DNA from: Aureivirga sp. CE67
GTDB taxonomy: Bacteria; Bacteroidota; Bacteroidia; Flavobacteriales; Flavobacteriaceae
Reading direction: 5' to 3'
DNA: 64,000 bases
NCBI RefSeq assembly: GCF_015767245.1
Contig: NZ_JADOTV010000008.1
Location: forward strand, 62,001-126,000
Positions within the stretch are counted from its first letter, which is position 1; every line of letters begins with the position of its first letter. The position numbers and the translations under genes were made by a program. Under the pieces are notes generated by a model. That model did not search any database, was not told where the DNA came from, and was given only the letters and a program-made list of their open reading frames with translations. Positions 19,119-29,039 of the stretch are shown one piece after another.

Positions 19119-19591
19119 CTTATGGTCGTTTTTTTTCGATTTACCTAAAGTTAACCAATTTTGAATGAAGAATTTATCAGCAAATTATTTTTTAACAATT
19201 TTTATACTATTTAACATTTAGTTTAAAACTCATGTTATTCGACATAAAAATATTAGCATTAAAATTGTTTTATTATTTTGTAAAATTCATTGCTACAACT
19301 AAAAAAACATTGAGAAAATAAAGTATTCCTATAAAGCAGATTCAATTTATAAAACAAAACCCCTTCAAAAACATATCTTTACAAAATAGATTCTATTTAT
19401 TAGCTTCAACCCTTATAAATACTAATGTTAAAAGAATAATACTAATCTAATATTTATAAAAATAAGCTCTGATTTTACAAAAAAACTACTTGTGTTTTAT
19501 AAAAAACAAGAAATTCATAAAAAAAGAAAGCATAAAAAACGGTTATAATATATATCTTTAAAACAAATAAACGTATAACATCCAATGCTTT
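19119..19591. promoter_or_regulatory. Divergent intergenic spacer between lipoprotein and giant adhesin genes
   Basis: An AT-rich 473-bp spacer with no credible ORF. TATCTTTA at 19553-19560 is one base off the -7 consensus and lies 32 bp before the adhesin ATG. No clear -7 element was seen for the minus-strand lipoprotein gene and no strong hairpin is present. Confidence 0.35.
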
Positions 19592-22500
19592 ATGAAAAAA
19601 AAATATGTTTTAATCCTACTTTCCTTGTTTTCTTTTATTGGTTTCTCCAATAATTTAAGCAATTACACAACTTTTAACAATGACCTACAAACTTGTAATG
19701 ATGATTTCACAACTGCTGTTTTCAACTTAAACCAAAATGACGCTGCTTATTCTGGTGGAAACGCAAATATTACAGTTACATATCATACAAGTATGAATGA
19801 TTTGAATAATTCGATAGTGATTCCAAACACTTCTAATTATACTCCATCTTCTAATTCAGAAATTATTTATGTAAAAATATTTGATAATTTAGCTGGAACT
19901 TTCACAACAGATCAATTTAATCTTACTGTAGATGCCTTTCCAACATTCAATGATTTACAAATAGTTGAAATTACAAATGCTGATTTGACAGGAAATATCT
20001 ACAATCTTCCTTCTAATTTATCAACCCTAATTAATGCAACTGAAACTATTCAATATTATTTAACTGAAAATGATCTTGATAACAATTCTAATGAAATTAC
20101 GGATTTAGATTTTTCTAATGTTTCATATTATAGTAAAGTTTGGGCAAAAGTCACAGCAAATTCTTCAGGTTGTATTTCTAAAACTAGTTTTTCAATTATT
20201 CATCTTCTGAATGATCCAATAACTTTAGAAACTTGTTCTGAAACCGAGTTTGGAGACTTTGATTTAACAGAAATTGAACCTTTATTACTTTTAAACTCCA
20301 CTCTCTCTGATTATACGTTTACTTATTTTTCTGACAATACTTACTCTACGCAAATAATTGATCCAACAAATTTCACAACAACTACTCCTAACACACAAAT
20401 TGTGTATGTGGAAGTAAAACTTGTTGCAGATGGAAGTGTTGTTTTACAAAAAGAGTTCAATCTAAATATTCTTCCTGCTCCAGTTTTTGAAGTGAATAAT
20501 GGTGATGAACTTTTGGTTTGTTTTGAAAATGGAACTAGTAATTATGAAGTTGACATTACTGAAATAAATGAAACAATCGTAAATAATACTACAAATATTA
20601 TTTTTAATTATTATATCGACAACACTTATACTACAGAAATTTTAAATCCGTCTAATTTTCCAGAATCTAATTTCAATACATCTAATCAATTTTTAGTTTA
20701 TGTTAAAGCTACAAATACAGATAATGGTTGTGAGTCTTTTATTGAAATTATTTTAAATTCTGCTCCAAAACCTCTTATCGACGATTTAGAATTATATATC
20801 TGTGAGAATGATTTTCCAGAATTTAACGGAGGAACAGATCATTATGAATTAGATCTTGAAGAAGAAATCAATGAAATTCTAAGTTCTAGTATCTTCCAAC
20901 ATACTTTTTATGATACTTTTAATGATGCTGAAAATGAAACAAATGCCTTGACAAATGGAACTTTAGAATATTTTGTAGGAGATTTTGATCCGGATCCTGA
21001 TAATTTTAAAACATATTATGCCAAGACTAAAAACACTTCTACTGGTTGTGAAAAAATAATTGAAATTAAAGTTGTTTTCCAAGAATTTGAACCTTTTACA
21101 TTTGGAGATTCTTTAGCAACTTGTGATGATAGTACTGTAGATGGCGTAACTTTAGTTGATTTAAATAGATTCATCAGAGAAGAAACTTCTTTAATTTTCG
21201 GTGATTCAAATACTAGCTACGAATATACTTTTCATTATACTATTGATGAAGCAAATGACTTAAATAATCTTGGTGTACCAGGAAAATATCAATTAATTTC
21301 TGATGGACAAACTGTTTATTTAAGAGTTCGAAATATAATCTCTGATTGTTATCAAGTTGTAGAATTCACAAACACAATTACCCCAATTCCTGATGAGATG
21401 CAAGATTTTGTATCACCTCAACCATTATGTTTAGATTCTCCTTTATTATTTCAAAATGATGCAACAATTTCAGTTCCTCCAAATGTTGATTATGATTGTC
21501 TATGGTCACAACCAATGCCTTCATTCTATACAATCGAAATAGATGAACCAGGGATGATTGAAATTGAAATTACACAATACCAAAATGCAGATCAGACTGG
21601 AACTCCTGAAGATGTTGATTTTATTTTATGGGGACCATTTACACATTATCAAGCTCCTGGTGGTTGTGAAACTTTAAATGTCGTGGAATGTAGCTACTCT
21701 GCTTCTGCTATTGAAACTTTTAGTTTTTATGGTGAAGAATATATGTTTTATCATTTAATGGTAACAAATTATGCTCAAAATCCGGATGCTTGGACAAATG
21801 TTTCTCAAATCAAAGGAGGAGGTAGTTCACAATGTGAAGCTGAGCAAACTATTGCTCTTTGTGAAGAAAACCTAGAATTATTGAGTTTCTCTACAGATCC
21901 TTATGAAGGTATGGATGGTGTAAATATCAAATGGTTTCAAGATGATAATGGAAATTTTATAGAAATTACAGGAGAAATTACGCACGAATTTATAGCTGAT
22001 ACAGAAGGAGATTATAAAGCTGAAGTTTATGATATCAACGGAAATTTAATTGATACATATTTTTTCACGGTTAGTGATTTAGACGATCTTTCTCAAGAAC
22101 TAGAACTTCCAGAAGGATATTATGTTGGAATTGATAATCTAACTTACATTTGGTATTCCAAACCTCATGATACACCAACTGATACATATACATTTACCGA
22201 AATAACAGGAGCAAATACAAGTTCTATTACAGCTACAGATTCTGGAGTTTATAAATTAGAAGTATTGAATGAAGATGGAGATCAGGTTGGTGAGTTTTTG
22301 TACAATTTATATATCTATAGTAAAGCTGTATTTTCTGGTGTTACAAATCAAGGAATTTGTAATAATTCAGGATTTGGAACTTTTGATTTAGAAAATACAA
22401 TTACGCAAAATTTGTTAAATGGTTTACACTCTAGTTTAGATCCAGATCTTTATGATATTTCTTTCCACGCCTCAGAAGATGGAGCTTATAACGATAAATT

Positions 22501-25500
22501 TGAAATTAGTGGAAACTATACCAATAATGCTGCTTTTTCTCAAGAAACAATCTGGATTCGAGTTGCTGTAAATGATGACAATAATGATCAAGTTGATTTT
22601 GATGATGATTTTGAATGTATCTCAGTGGTTCCATTTACTATTGAAGTTTTTGAAGAAATTGTAAATACAGACATTGCAGACATTTTAACTTGTGACACGA
22701 ATGATGTAGGAACTAATTTTGATGGAATTGAAGAATTTGATTTGACTGCAAAAAAAGATGAAATCTTAGCAAATAATACTTATTTAAATAATCCTGATGT
22801 TTTTGAATTTGAATATTTCACAGACGCTGATTATAATTCTGGTTCAATTATTTCAAATCCTGAAAATTATCAAAATACAATTGCAAACCAACAAACTATC
22901 TACTTAAAAGTTTCGCAGCAATTTAGTCCTTGTCCTTTAGAACTATCTTTTGATATTATTGTTGAGCAAACTCCTGTCATCACAGCTATCCCAACAAATT
23001 CTGTTTGTGATGATGATCTTGATGGTCTTTTAATTTGGGACTTTACTCTTTTTGAAGATACTCTTACAGATGCTGGATTGTATACAATCGTTTATCACCA
23101 AACACAAGAATCTGCAAATGGATTGGATGATGCAATTATCACTAACTTTAATTCTTATCAAAGTGGAACTTCAACAATACATTATGTATTAACTAATCCA
23201 CAAAATAATTGTGTAAATGTTGGCTCATTTGATTTAGAAGTTACTCCTTTTCCTGTTGTAGACCCAAATTATGAGTTCAAAATTTGTGATGATTTACCAA
23301 TTGATAATAATTCTATTTTTGATCTAGAAGAATTTAAAGAAACTATTACACAAGGAAATACAGATTTAAGTATTGATTATTTTGAAAATTATGATCCAAC
23401 TACGGAAACGTTTAGTAATCCAATTATTGATATTGTAAATTATAATTCACCAACGAAAGTAATTTTTGCAGAAGTAGCAGATATTGGCACCAATTGTTCT
23501 ACAGTTACAGAAATACATTTAGAAGTAATTTCTGCACCAATTTTAAATATGAGTATTGCAGATTACGAATTATGTGATGAAGACTATGATGGATTTACAT
23601 TATTCAATTTATCAATTAAAGAAACAGAGATTTTAGCTCCAACAGCAAATCCTGATCAGATAACTATTGAATATTATAATAATGAAAACGATGCAATTTT
23701 AGGCCAAGATCAAATCATTGCTCCAAATATTGTAAACTATCAAAATGCAACACAAAATGTACATCAAGTTTGGGTAAAAGCTTTTTATGGATTAAATGAT
23801 TGTTTTGCATTGACAAGTTTTTATGTAATTGTTCACCCAAAACCTATAACTTATGATGTAAATACAATCCAATTATGTGATGATGGTGATGGAATTATTC
23901 CTTTTGATTTGACAAATGCTCAAACAACTTCAGAAATTTTAAACAACCAATTTGATATTAGCATATCTTATTTCACGGATTTAAATGAAGCAAATGTTGC
24001 TGTGGCTGATATGGTAAACGGAAATACAAGTTCTTTTGCTTACATTTCTACACCAGATAATTTTGAAAATACAATAACTCCTGTGCAAACAATTTATGCT
24101 GTATTGAAAAATGATATCACTGGTTGTGGAGCTGTTACACCTTTTAATATTGAAGTTTTACCTCAACCTGAGTTTCCAACAGATATTCAACTTTTAGAAG
24201 TGTGTGAGGATGAAATTAACGATGGAATTACAACTGTAATGCTTACAGATGCAGATCATTTTTATAATGAATCTACTCCTGAAATTATAGTTTCATATCA
24301 CTTTACAGAAACAGATGCTATTAATGGAGATAATGATATTACTTCGCCTTATATTAATAATGCAACACCAAATAGTTTCTCAGTTTGGGTTCGTTTAGAA
24401 AATAATATCACACATTGTTACGATGTTTCAACAATGGATGTTTTAATTTTAGAATCTCCAGAAACGAACATTCCAACACCTTTAGAAGCTTGTGATTCGA
24501 ATAATGACGGGTTTACAATATTTAATCTTACTCTGAAAGAAACAGAAATCACTTATGCTCTTGGAGATGTTGAAGTAACTTATTTTGAAGAACTAGATGA
24601 TGCTGAAGATGAAGTTTATCAAAATTCAATTGGTAATCCTGAAGCATATCCAAATGTTGATATTAACAATCAAGTAATTTATGTTTTAGTTAAAAATGTG
24701 ATTACAGGTTGTACGGATATTGTTCCTTTAGAATTAATCGTAAACCCAACGCCAACAGCAATTATTCCAGAAGCTATTGAGCTTTGTGATGACGATAATG
24801 CAGATGGATTTACAACTTTCGACCTTACTATACGTGAAGGAGAAATTGTAGCGGAAACAGGTATTTCTTTTGAATATTATTTCACAGAAGATGCTGCTCT
24901 TTCTGGAGATGTTACAAATACTACACAAGGAGTTGGATATATATTAAATCCTACAGCTTTTGTAAATGATACAAACCCACAAACAATTTGGGTAAGAGCA
25001 GAATATCCTAATACAAATTGTGCAAAAGTGGTTCCATTAGAGTTGATTGTAAATGAAAATCCAATTTTAACGCAACCTACTCCATTGGAAGCTTGTGATG
25101 ATGATGTGGATGGAGATGATACAAATGGTTTTTATCAGAATTTCTTACTTTATGAAAAGGATTTTGAAATCTTAAATGGGGCAACTGGTGAAGTTGTGTA
25201 TCATGAAAATGCTATCGACGGGCCTGTAATCAACAAACTTGTTCCTTATACAAATATCACTGCTGGAAGTCAAGCTGTTTATGCAGTTGTTTCTAATTCG
25301 GAAACAGGTTGTAATTCTTATGTAATTTTAGACTTAATCGTGAATCCGCTTCCAGCTGTAGAAGAATTAATCAAATTAGAAGCTTGTGATGATGATTATG
25401 ATGGGCATGCTTTCTTCGATTTAAATAAAGCTACAGAAATTTTAGATCCATTTGGAGAATACACTATTTCTTATCATATTACAGAAGAAAATGCAAATTC

Positions 25501-27859
25501 TGGTCAAATCGAACTTGTTAGCCCATATTATTCTGTAGCATCTACAATTTGGATTAATGTAACAAATGAAGATACAGGTTGTTATATTGTACAACCATTA
25601 GAGTTAGAAGTTGACGAAATTCCAGAAATTGATCCAATTGAAGATTACGTTCTTTGTGAAGATGATACTAATAATGGTTTTGCAATTTTCTACTTAGACA
25701 CAGTAAGAGATGGGATTTTAGCTTCGCAACCTGATTTAGAAATCTCTATGTATTTATCAGAACAAAATGCAGAAGACAAAGAATATCCAATTGATATTGA
25801 TTCTCCATTCTTAAACACAGTTGCAAACCAACAAACTATTTGGGTTCGTGTAGAAAATGGAGCAGAATGTTTTATCATTACTAGTTTTGAATTAATTATA
25901 GAAAATATACCAAATATTGGAGATGCAAGTAATCCTTTAAGAACTTGTGATGATGATTATGATGGATATGTTTCTTTTGACTTAACACAAAAAGATACTC
26001 ATTATTTAGCTGGGCAATTAGGAACAATTGTAACTTATCACACGAATCTTTATAATGCAGAAAATGATGTTGAAGATATTTTAGATTTTACAAATTTCTC
26101 AAATACAATAATTGACGCACAAGAGCTTTATGTTCGTGTTGAAAATCAAACTACAGGATGTTATGCAATTTCTACTTTAACCCTAATAGTAGAACCACTT
26201 CCTAAAGTTGAGATGAACCCTACGCCACTTGAGGCTTGTGATGATGATACGGATGGAGTAATTATTGTGAATTTAAAAGATAAAGAAGCAGAAATTTTAG
26301 ATGGACAAAATCCAGCTGGAATCGTTCTAGAATATTATGAAGATGAAGAATTAACAATACTAATTGACGATGCAGATTTAATAGCTTATGCTACTAATTC
26401 TAAAACAATTTATGTAAAAGCTATAAATGATTATACAGAAGAAAAGTGTTTTGTGACAATTCCTTTAGAAATCATTGTGAATCCTCTTCCTGAATTTGTA
26501 GAATTAACAGACAGTACTTATTACTTCTGTGAAGATGACGGAGATGGAGCAATGACTATTGATGTGAATGATATGACAGATTCAATTTTAGAAGATGCTT
26601 CTTCTATGGATGTAAAATATTATTATTCAGAAACGGAAGCAGAAGCTAATTCTCAAAATTTCATTGTAAATCCTATCGATATTACTTCTACAGGAACTGT
26701 TTTATATGTTCGAATTGAAAATACAGAAACAGGTTGTGTTGCGGTTCTTATGCTGACAGTAAAAGTTGGAAGTTATCCAGAAATTGAAGCTTCTATTTCT
26801 AATTATATTGAATGTGGATTTGATGGTGTTGCAACTTTCGATTTTTCAAATGTAAATATCGCAACTTCTCCTGGAGATGTTTCGATAACTTATTATACAA
26901 GTCAAATAGATGCTGAAAATGAAGAAGGAGCTATCACTGACGCTTCAAATTACGAAAGTACTGCAACAACTATTTGGGCAAGTGTAGAAGATAATCTGAC
27001 AGGTTGTACTGTAGTTACCTCTTTTGAAATCGAAGTGGAAGAAATTCCAGTTTTCGAATCAAATGCTGAAGAAATCATTTGTTTAAAAGAAATCGTAACT
27101 GCTGATAGCCCACAAATTGAAAGTATTATTAGTGTTTATAATGCAGAAGGAGATTATATTTATGAATGGACACATAATGGAACTATTTTAGCAGAAACAG
27201 AGGAGTCAATTACTATAACAGAAGAAGGAACTTATACGGTAAAAGCAATTAGCCAAACTGGAGAAAATAATTGTGAAAGTGAAATTCAAACTATTGAAGT
27301 TATTGGTTCTTACATCGCAAATCTTACAGAAAGAGATATTACTGTTTCAGGTTATGTAGAAGGATTTGGAAGTAATACAGTTGCTGTAAATACAACTGGA
27401 TTAAATCTTGGAAATTATGAATTCTCAATTGACGGAGGACAAACTTGGCAAACTGCTCCAGTATTTACAGATGTCCCTGGTGGTGATTATATTTTAATGA
27501 TTCGAAATGTATTGGATGGCGGATGTGAAGTTACTTCTGTTCCATTTGGTGTAATTGATTTCCCTAAATATTTCACTCCAAATAATGATGGAATTCATGA
27601 TGAGTGGAAAATTTTAGGATTAGAAAGTGGAGATTATGTGAGTGTAGAAATCTATATTTATGATCGTTATGGAAAAGTAATTACAAAACTTGATCCTAAA
27701 AATGGTTGGAATGGATTAACACAAAATGGACATCCTCTTCCTTCATCAGATTATTGGTTCACTTTAGATATTGTAAAAGTTGTAGGTAGTTCAGTTGATG
27801 ATACTCCAAACACAAGAAGATATACAAAGAAAGGTCACTTTAGTTTAATTAGACGATAA
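19592..27859 (+). CDS. Giant repeat adhesin with T9SS type B (gliding-motility-associated) sorting domain
   Basis: A 2755-residue secreted protein. Signal peptide at ~1-19. Five degenerate repeats (~30-600) precede a domain at ~610-745 (CLDSPLLFQND ... VDFILWGPF) and an Ig-like part (~750-910). About 16 further repeats of ~90-100 residues fill ~920-2480. Each starts with a cysteine-acidic motif such as LEACDDDYDG or LCDDDNADG, then FDLT, a TYY/YH strand, and closes with IWVRVEN-x-x-TGC. Another Ig-like part follows. The end (~2656-2755, FPKYFTPNNDGIHDEW, YDRYGKVI, GWNG) is a type B sorting domain. The paired cysteines and Asp-rich turns suggest disulfides and calcium binding. Surface adhesion is inferred. 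Confidence 0.92.
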   Translation: MKKKYVLILLSLFSFIGFSNNLSNYTTFNNDLQTCNDDFTTAVFNLNQNDAAYSGGNANITVTYHTSMNDLNNSIVIPNTSNYTPSSNSEIIYVKIFDNLAGTFTTDQFNLTVDAFPTFNDLQIVEITNADLTGNIYNLPSNLSTLINATETIQYYLTENDLDNNSNEITDLDFSNVSYYSKVWAKVTANSSGCISKTSFSIIHLLNDPITLETCSETEFGDFDLTEIEPLLLLNSTLSDYTFTYFSDNTYSTQIIDPTNFTTTTPNTQIVYVEVKLVADGSVVLQKEFNLNILPAPVFEVNNGDELLVCFENGTSNYEVDITEINETIVNNTTNIIFNYYIDNTYTTEILNPSNFPESNFNTSNQFLVYVKATNTDNGCESFIEIILNSAPKPLIDDLELYICENDFPEFNGGTDHYELDLEEEINEILSSSIFQHTFYDTFNDAENETNALTNGTLEYFVGDFDPDPDNFKTYYAKTKNTSTGCEKIIEIKVVFQEFEPFTFGDSLATCDDSTVDGVTLVDLNRFIREETSLIFGDSNTSYEYTFHYTIDEANDLNNLGVPGKYQLISDGQTVYLRVRNIISDCYQVVEFTNTITPIPDEMQDFVSPQPLCLDSPLLFQNDATISVPPNVDYDCLWSQPMPSFYTIEIDEPGMIEIEITQYQNADQTGTPEDVDFILWGPFTHYQAPGGCETLNVVECSYSASAIETFSFYGEEYMFYHLMVTNYAQNPDAWTNVSQIKGGGSSQCEAEQTIALCEENLELLSFSTDPYEGMDGVNIKWFQDDNGNFIEITGEITHEFIADTEGDYKAEVYDINGNLIDTYFFTVSDLDDLSQELELPEGYYVGIDNLTYIWYSKPHDTPTDTYTFTEITGANTSSITATDSGVYKLEVLNEDGDQVGEFLYNLYIYSKAVFSGVTNQGICNNSGFGTFDLENTITQNLLNGLHSSLDPDLYDISFHASEDGAYNDKFEISGNYTNNAAFSQETIWIRVAVNDDNNDQVDFDDDFECISVVPFTIEVFEEIVNTDIADILTCDTNDVGTNFDGIEEFDLTAKKDEILANNTYLNNPDVFEFEYFTDADYNSGSIISNPENYQNTIANQQTIYLKVSQQFSPCPLELSFDIIVEQTPVITAIPTNSVCDDDLDGLLIWDFTLFEDTLTDAGLYTIVYHQTQESANGLDDAIITNFNSYQSGTSTIHYVLTNPQNNCVNVGSFDLEVTPFPVVDPNYEFKICDDLPIDNNSIFDLEEFKETITQGNTDLSIDYFENYDPTTETFSNPIIDIVNYNSPTKVIFAEVADIGTNCSTVTEIHLEVISAPILNMSIADYELCDEDYDGFTLFNLSIKETEILAPTANPDQITIEYYNNENDAILGQDQIIAPNIVNYQNATQNVHQVWVKAFYGLNDCFALTSFYVIVHPKPITYDVNTIQLCDDGDGIIPFDLTNAQTTSEILNNQFDISISYFTDLNEANVAVADMVNGNTSSFAYISTPDNFENTITPVQTIYAVLKNDITGCGAVTPFNIEVLPQPEFPTDIQLLEVCEDEINDGITTVMLTDADHFYNESTPEIIVSYHFTETDAINGDNDITSPYINNATPNSFSVWVRLENNITHCYDVSTMDVLILESPETNIPTPLEACDSNNDGFTIFNLTLKETEITYALGDVEVTYFEELDDAEDEVYQNSIGNPEAYPNVDINNQVIYVLVKNVITGCTDIVPLELIVNPTPTAIIPEAIELCDDDNADGFTTFDLTIREGEIVAETGISFEYYFTEDAALSGDVTNTTQGVGYILNPTAFVNDTNPQTIWVRAEYPNTNCAKVVPLELIVNENPILTQPTPLEACDDDVDGDDTNGFYQNFLLYEKDFEILNGATGEVVYHENAIDGPVINKLVPYTNITAGSQAVYAVVSNSETGCNSYVILDLIVNPLPAVEELIKLEACDDDYDGHAFFDLNKATEILDPFGEYTISYHITEENANSGQIELVSPYYSVASTIWINVTNEDTGCYIVQPLELEVDEIPEIDPIEDYVLCEDDTNNGFAIFYLDTVRDGILASQPDLEISMYLSEQNAEDKEYPIDIDSPFLNTVANQQTIWVRVENGAECFIITSFELIIENIPNIGDASNPLRTCDDDYDGYVSFDLTQKDTHYLAGQLGTIVTYHTNLYNAENDVEDILDFTNFSNTIIDAQELYVRVENQTTGCYAISTLTLIVEPLPKVEMNPTPLEACDDDTDGVIIVNLKDKEAEILDGQNPAGIVLEYYEDEELTILIDDADLIAYATNSKTIYVKAINDYTEEKCFVTIPLEIIVNPLPEFVELTDSTYYFCEDDGDGAMTIDVNDMTDSILEDASSMDVKYYYSETEAEANSQNFIVNPIDITSTGTVLYVRIENTETGCVAVLMLTVKVGSYPEIEASISNYIECGFDGVATFDFSNVNIATSPGDVSITYYTSQIDAENEEGAITDASNYESTATTIWASVEDNLTGCTVVTSFEIEVEEIPVFESNAEEIICLKEIVTADSPQIESIISVYNAEGDYIYEWTHNGTILAETEESITITEEGTYTVKAISQTGENNCESEIQTIEVIGSYIANLTERDITVSGYVEGFGSNTVAVNTTGLNLGNYEFSIDGGQTWQTAPVFTDVPGGDYILMIRNVLDGGCEVTSVPFGVIDFPKYFTPNNDGIHDEWKILGLESGDYVSVEIYIYDRYGKVITKLDPKNGWNGLTQNGHPLPSSDYWFTLDIVKVVGSSVDDTPNTRRYTKKGHFSLIRR

Positions 27860-27878
27860 TAAAGTTTTCATCAAAAAG

Positions 27879-27910
27879 AAAATCCCAACTCTCGAGTTGG
27901 GATTTTTTAT
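27879..27910. terminator. Bidirectional terminator after the giant adhesin gene
   Basis: Inverted repeat AAAATCCCAACTC / GAGTTGGGATTTT with a T-run. It lies between the convergent adhesin and thioesterase genes. Confidence 0.85.
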
Positions 27911-27927
27911 ATTAAATAAATTAAGAA

Positions 27928-28470
27928 TTATTTTTCTTCTACCACACAATTAAAATGCTCTAAAGCAACTTTATAATTTTCAGGTAATTTTTCGTCTTTT
28001 GAAAACTCGATTTTACGCTTTCTTTTTGCATCTAGCCTATGTGCTGCTCTTAAAAATCTACGAACATCTTCTTTAGATTCTAATTTGATAGGCGGAACTT
28101 TTGCTGTATGTCCATTTTCATCTTTTGCTACCATTAAGAAATAAGATGAATTACAGTGTTTTACAATTCCTGTTTGGATATTTTCTGATTCTACACGAAT
28201 TCCTACAACCATTGAAGTATTTCCTACATAATTTACCATAGCTTTAAGAGTTACCAACTCTCCTACTTCAATCGGATTTAAAAAATCAACCGTATTTACA
28301 GATGCTGTCACACAATATTTTCCAGAATATTTAGAAGCACAAGCAAATGCAATTTGATCCATTAAATTTAAAATATATCCTCCGTGAATTTTCCCACTGA
28401 AATTTGAATAAGATGGTAACATCAATTCTGAAATTTCAATTGCGGTATCTTTTGGCGTTTTTAAGCTCAT
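27928..28470 (-). CDS. Acyl-CoA thioesterase, hotdog fold
   Basis: A 180-residue single hotdog-domain protein. The helix motif GKIHGGYILNLMDQIAFACASKYSG (residues ~25-49) and the strand with VDFLNPIEVGELVTLKAMVNYVGNTSM match the YciA/BACH-type acyl-CoA thioesterases. The C-terminus is a basic tail (RLDAKRKRKIEF). It should hydrolyse acyl-CoA in the cytoplasm; chain-length preference cannot be read. It sits 23 bp downstream of the PTPS-family gene, so the two are probably co-transcribed. Confidence 0.88.
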   Translation of the reverse strand: MSLKTPKDTAIEISELMLPSYSNFSGKIHGGYILNLMDQIAFACASKYSGKYCVTASVNTVDFLNPIEVGELVTLKAMVNYVGNTSMVVGIRVESENIQTGIVKHCNSSYFLMVAKDENGHTAKVPPIKLESKEDVRRFLRAAHRLDAKRKRKIEFSKDEKLPENYKVALEHFNCVVEEK

Positions 28471-28493
28471 TTATATCTTTTTAATCTTTTATT

Positions 28494-28904
28494 TTAATTT
28501 CCATCATAGGTTACAAAATTTCTAGGAGTTTCATAAAGTGTTACTTCTAGGTCAAATTTTGCATCCAATCTTTTTTTGATTTTATCCCAAATAACAACAA
28601 CAATATTCTCTGCAGTTGGATTTAAATCTTTGAATTCTGGAACGTCTAAATTCAAATTTTTATGATCAAAAGGCTGTTCCACTTCCTCATAAATAATATC
28701 TTTTAAAATCTTCATATCAATCACATAACCAGTCAAAGGATCAATTTCACCTTTTACACTTACAATCAATTCGTAGTTATGACCGTGATAGTTTGGATTA
28801 TTACAAAGACCAAATATTTCAGTATTTCTTTCTTGGCTCCAATTTTGATTATGCAATCGATGTGCGGCATTAAAATGAGCTTTTCTATGTACTGTTACTT
28901 TCAT
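28494..28904 (-). CDS. queD: 6-carboxytetrahydropterin synthase / PTPS family (QueD-like)
   Basis: This family converts 7,8-dihydroneopterin triphosphate to 6-carboxy- or 6-pyruvoyl-tetrahydropterin. The 136-residue protein shows the zinc histidines in FNAAHRLHN and HGHNYEL, the catalytic cysteine in GLCNNPNYHGH, the DHKNLN motif and the C-terminal ETPRNFVTY with the pterin-binding glutamate. That set fits QueD of queuosine biosynthesis. No other que genes lie nearby, so a tetrahydropterin role cannot be excluded. Confidence 0.88.
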   Translation of the reverse strand: MKVTVHRKAHFNAAHRLHNQNWSQERNTEIFGLCNNPNYHGHNYELIVSVKGEIDPLTGYVIDMKILKDIIYEEVEQPFDHKNLNLDVPEFKDLNPTAENIVVVIWDKIKKRLDAKFDLEVTLYETPRNFVTYDGN

Positions 28905-29039
28905 TTTTTTAACATTTTTATATCAAATTAACTGATAATCAATATTTTAACAATTAATTACAACATCCTAAATTCTTAATTACAAAATCCTTAACAAACA
29001 AAATTGTAATTTAATAATTCCATTTAAAACTCCGAAATT

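Noticed and set aside
19592-27859. Regularly spaced repeats at DNA level as a possible CRISPR or satellite
   Set aside because: The periodicity comes from protein repeats of ~95 residues in one open frame; DNA units are divergent and there are no spacers.
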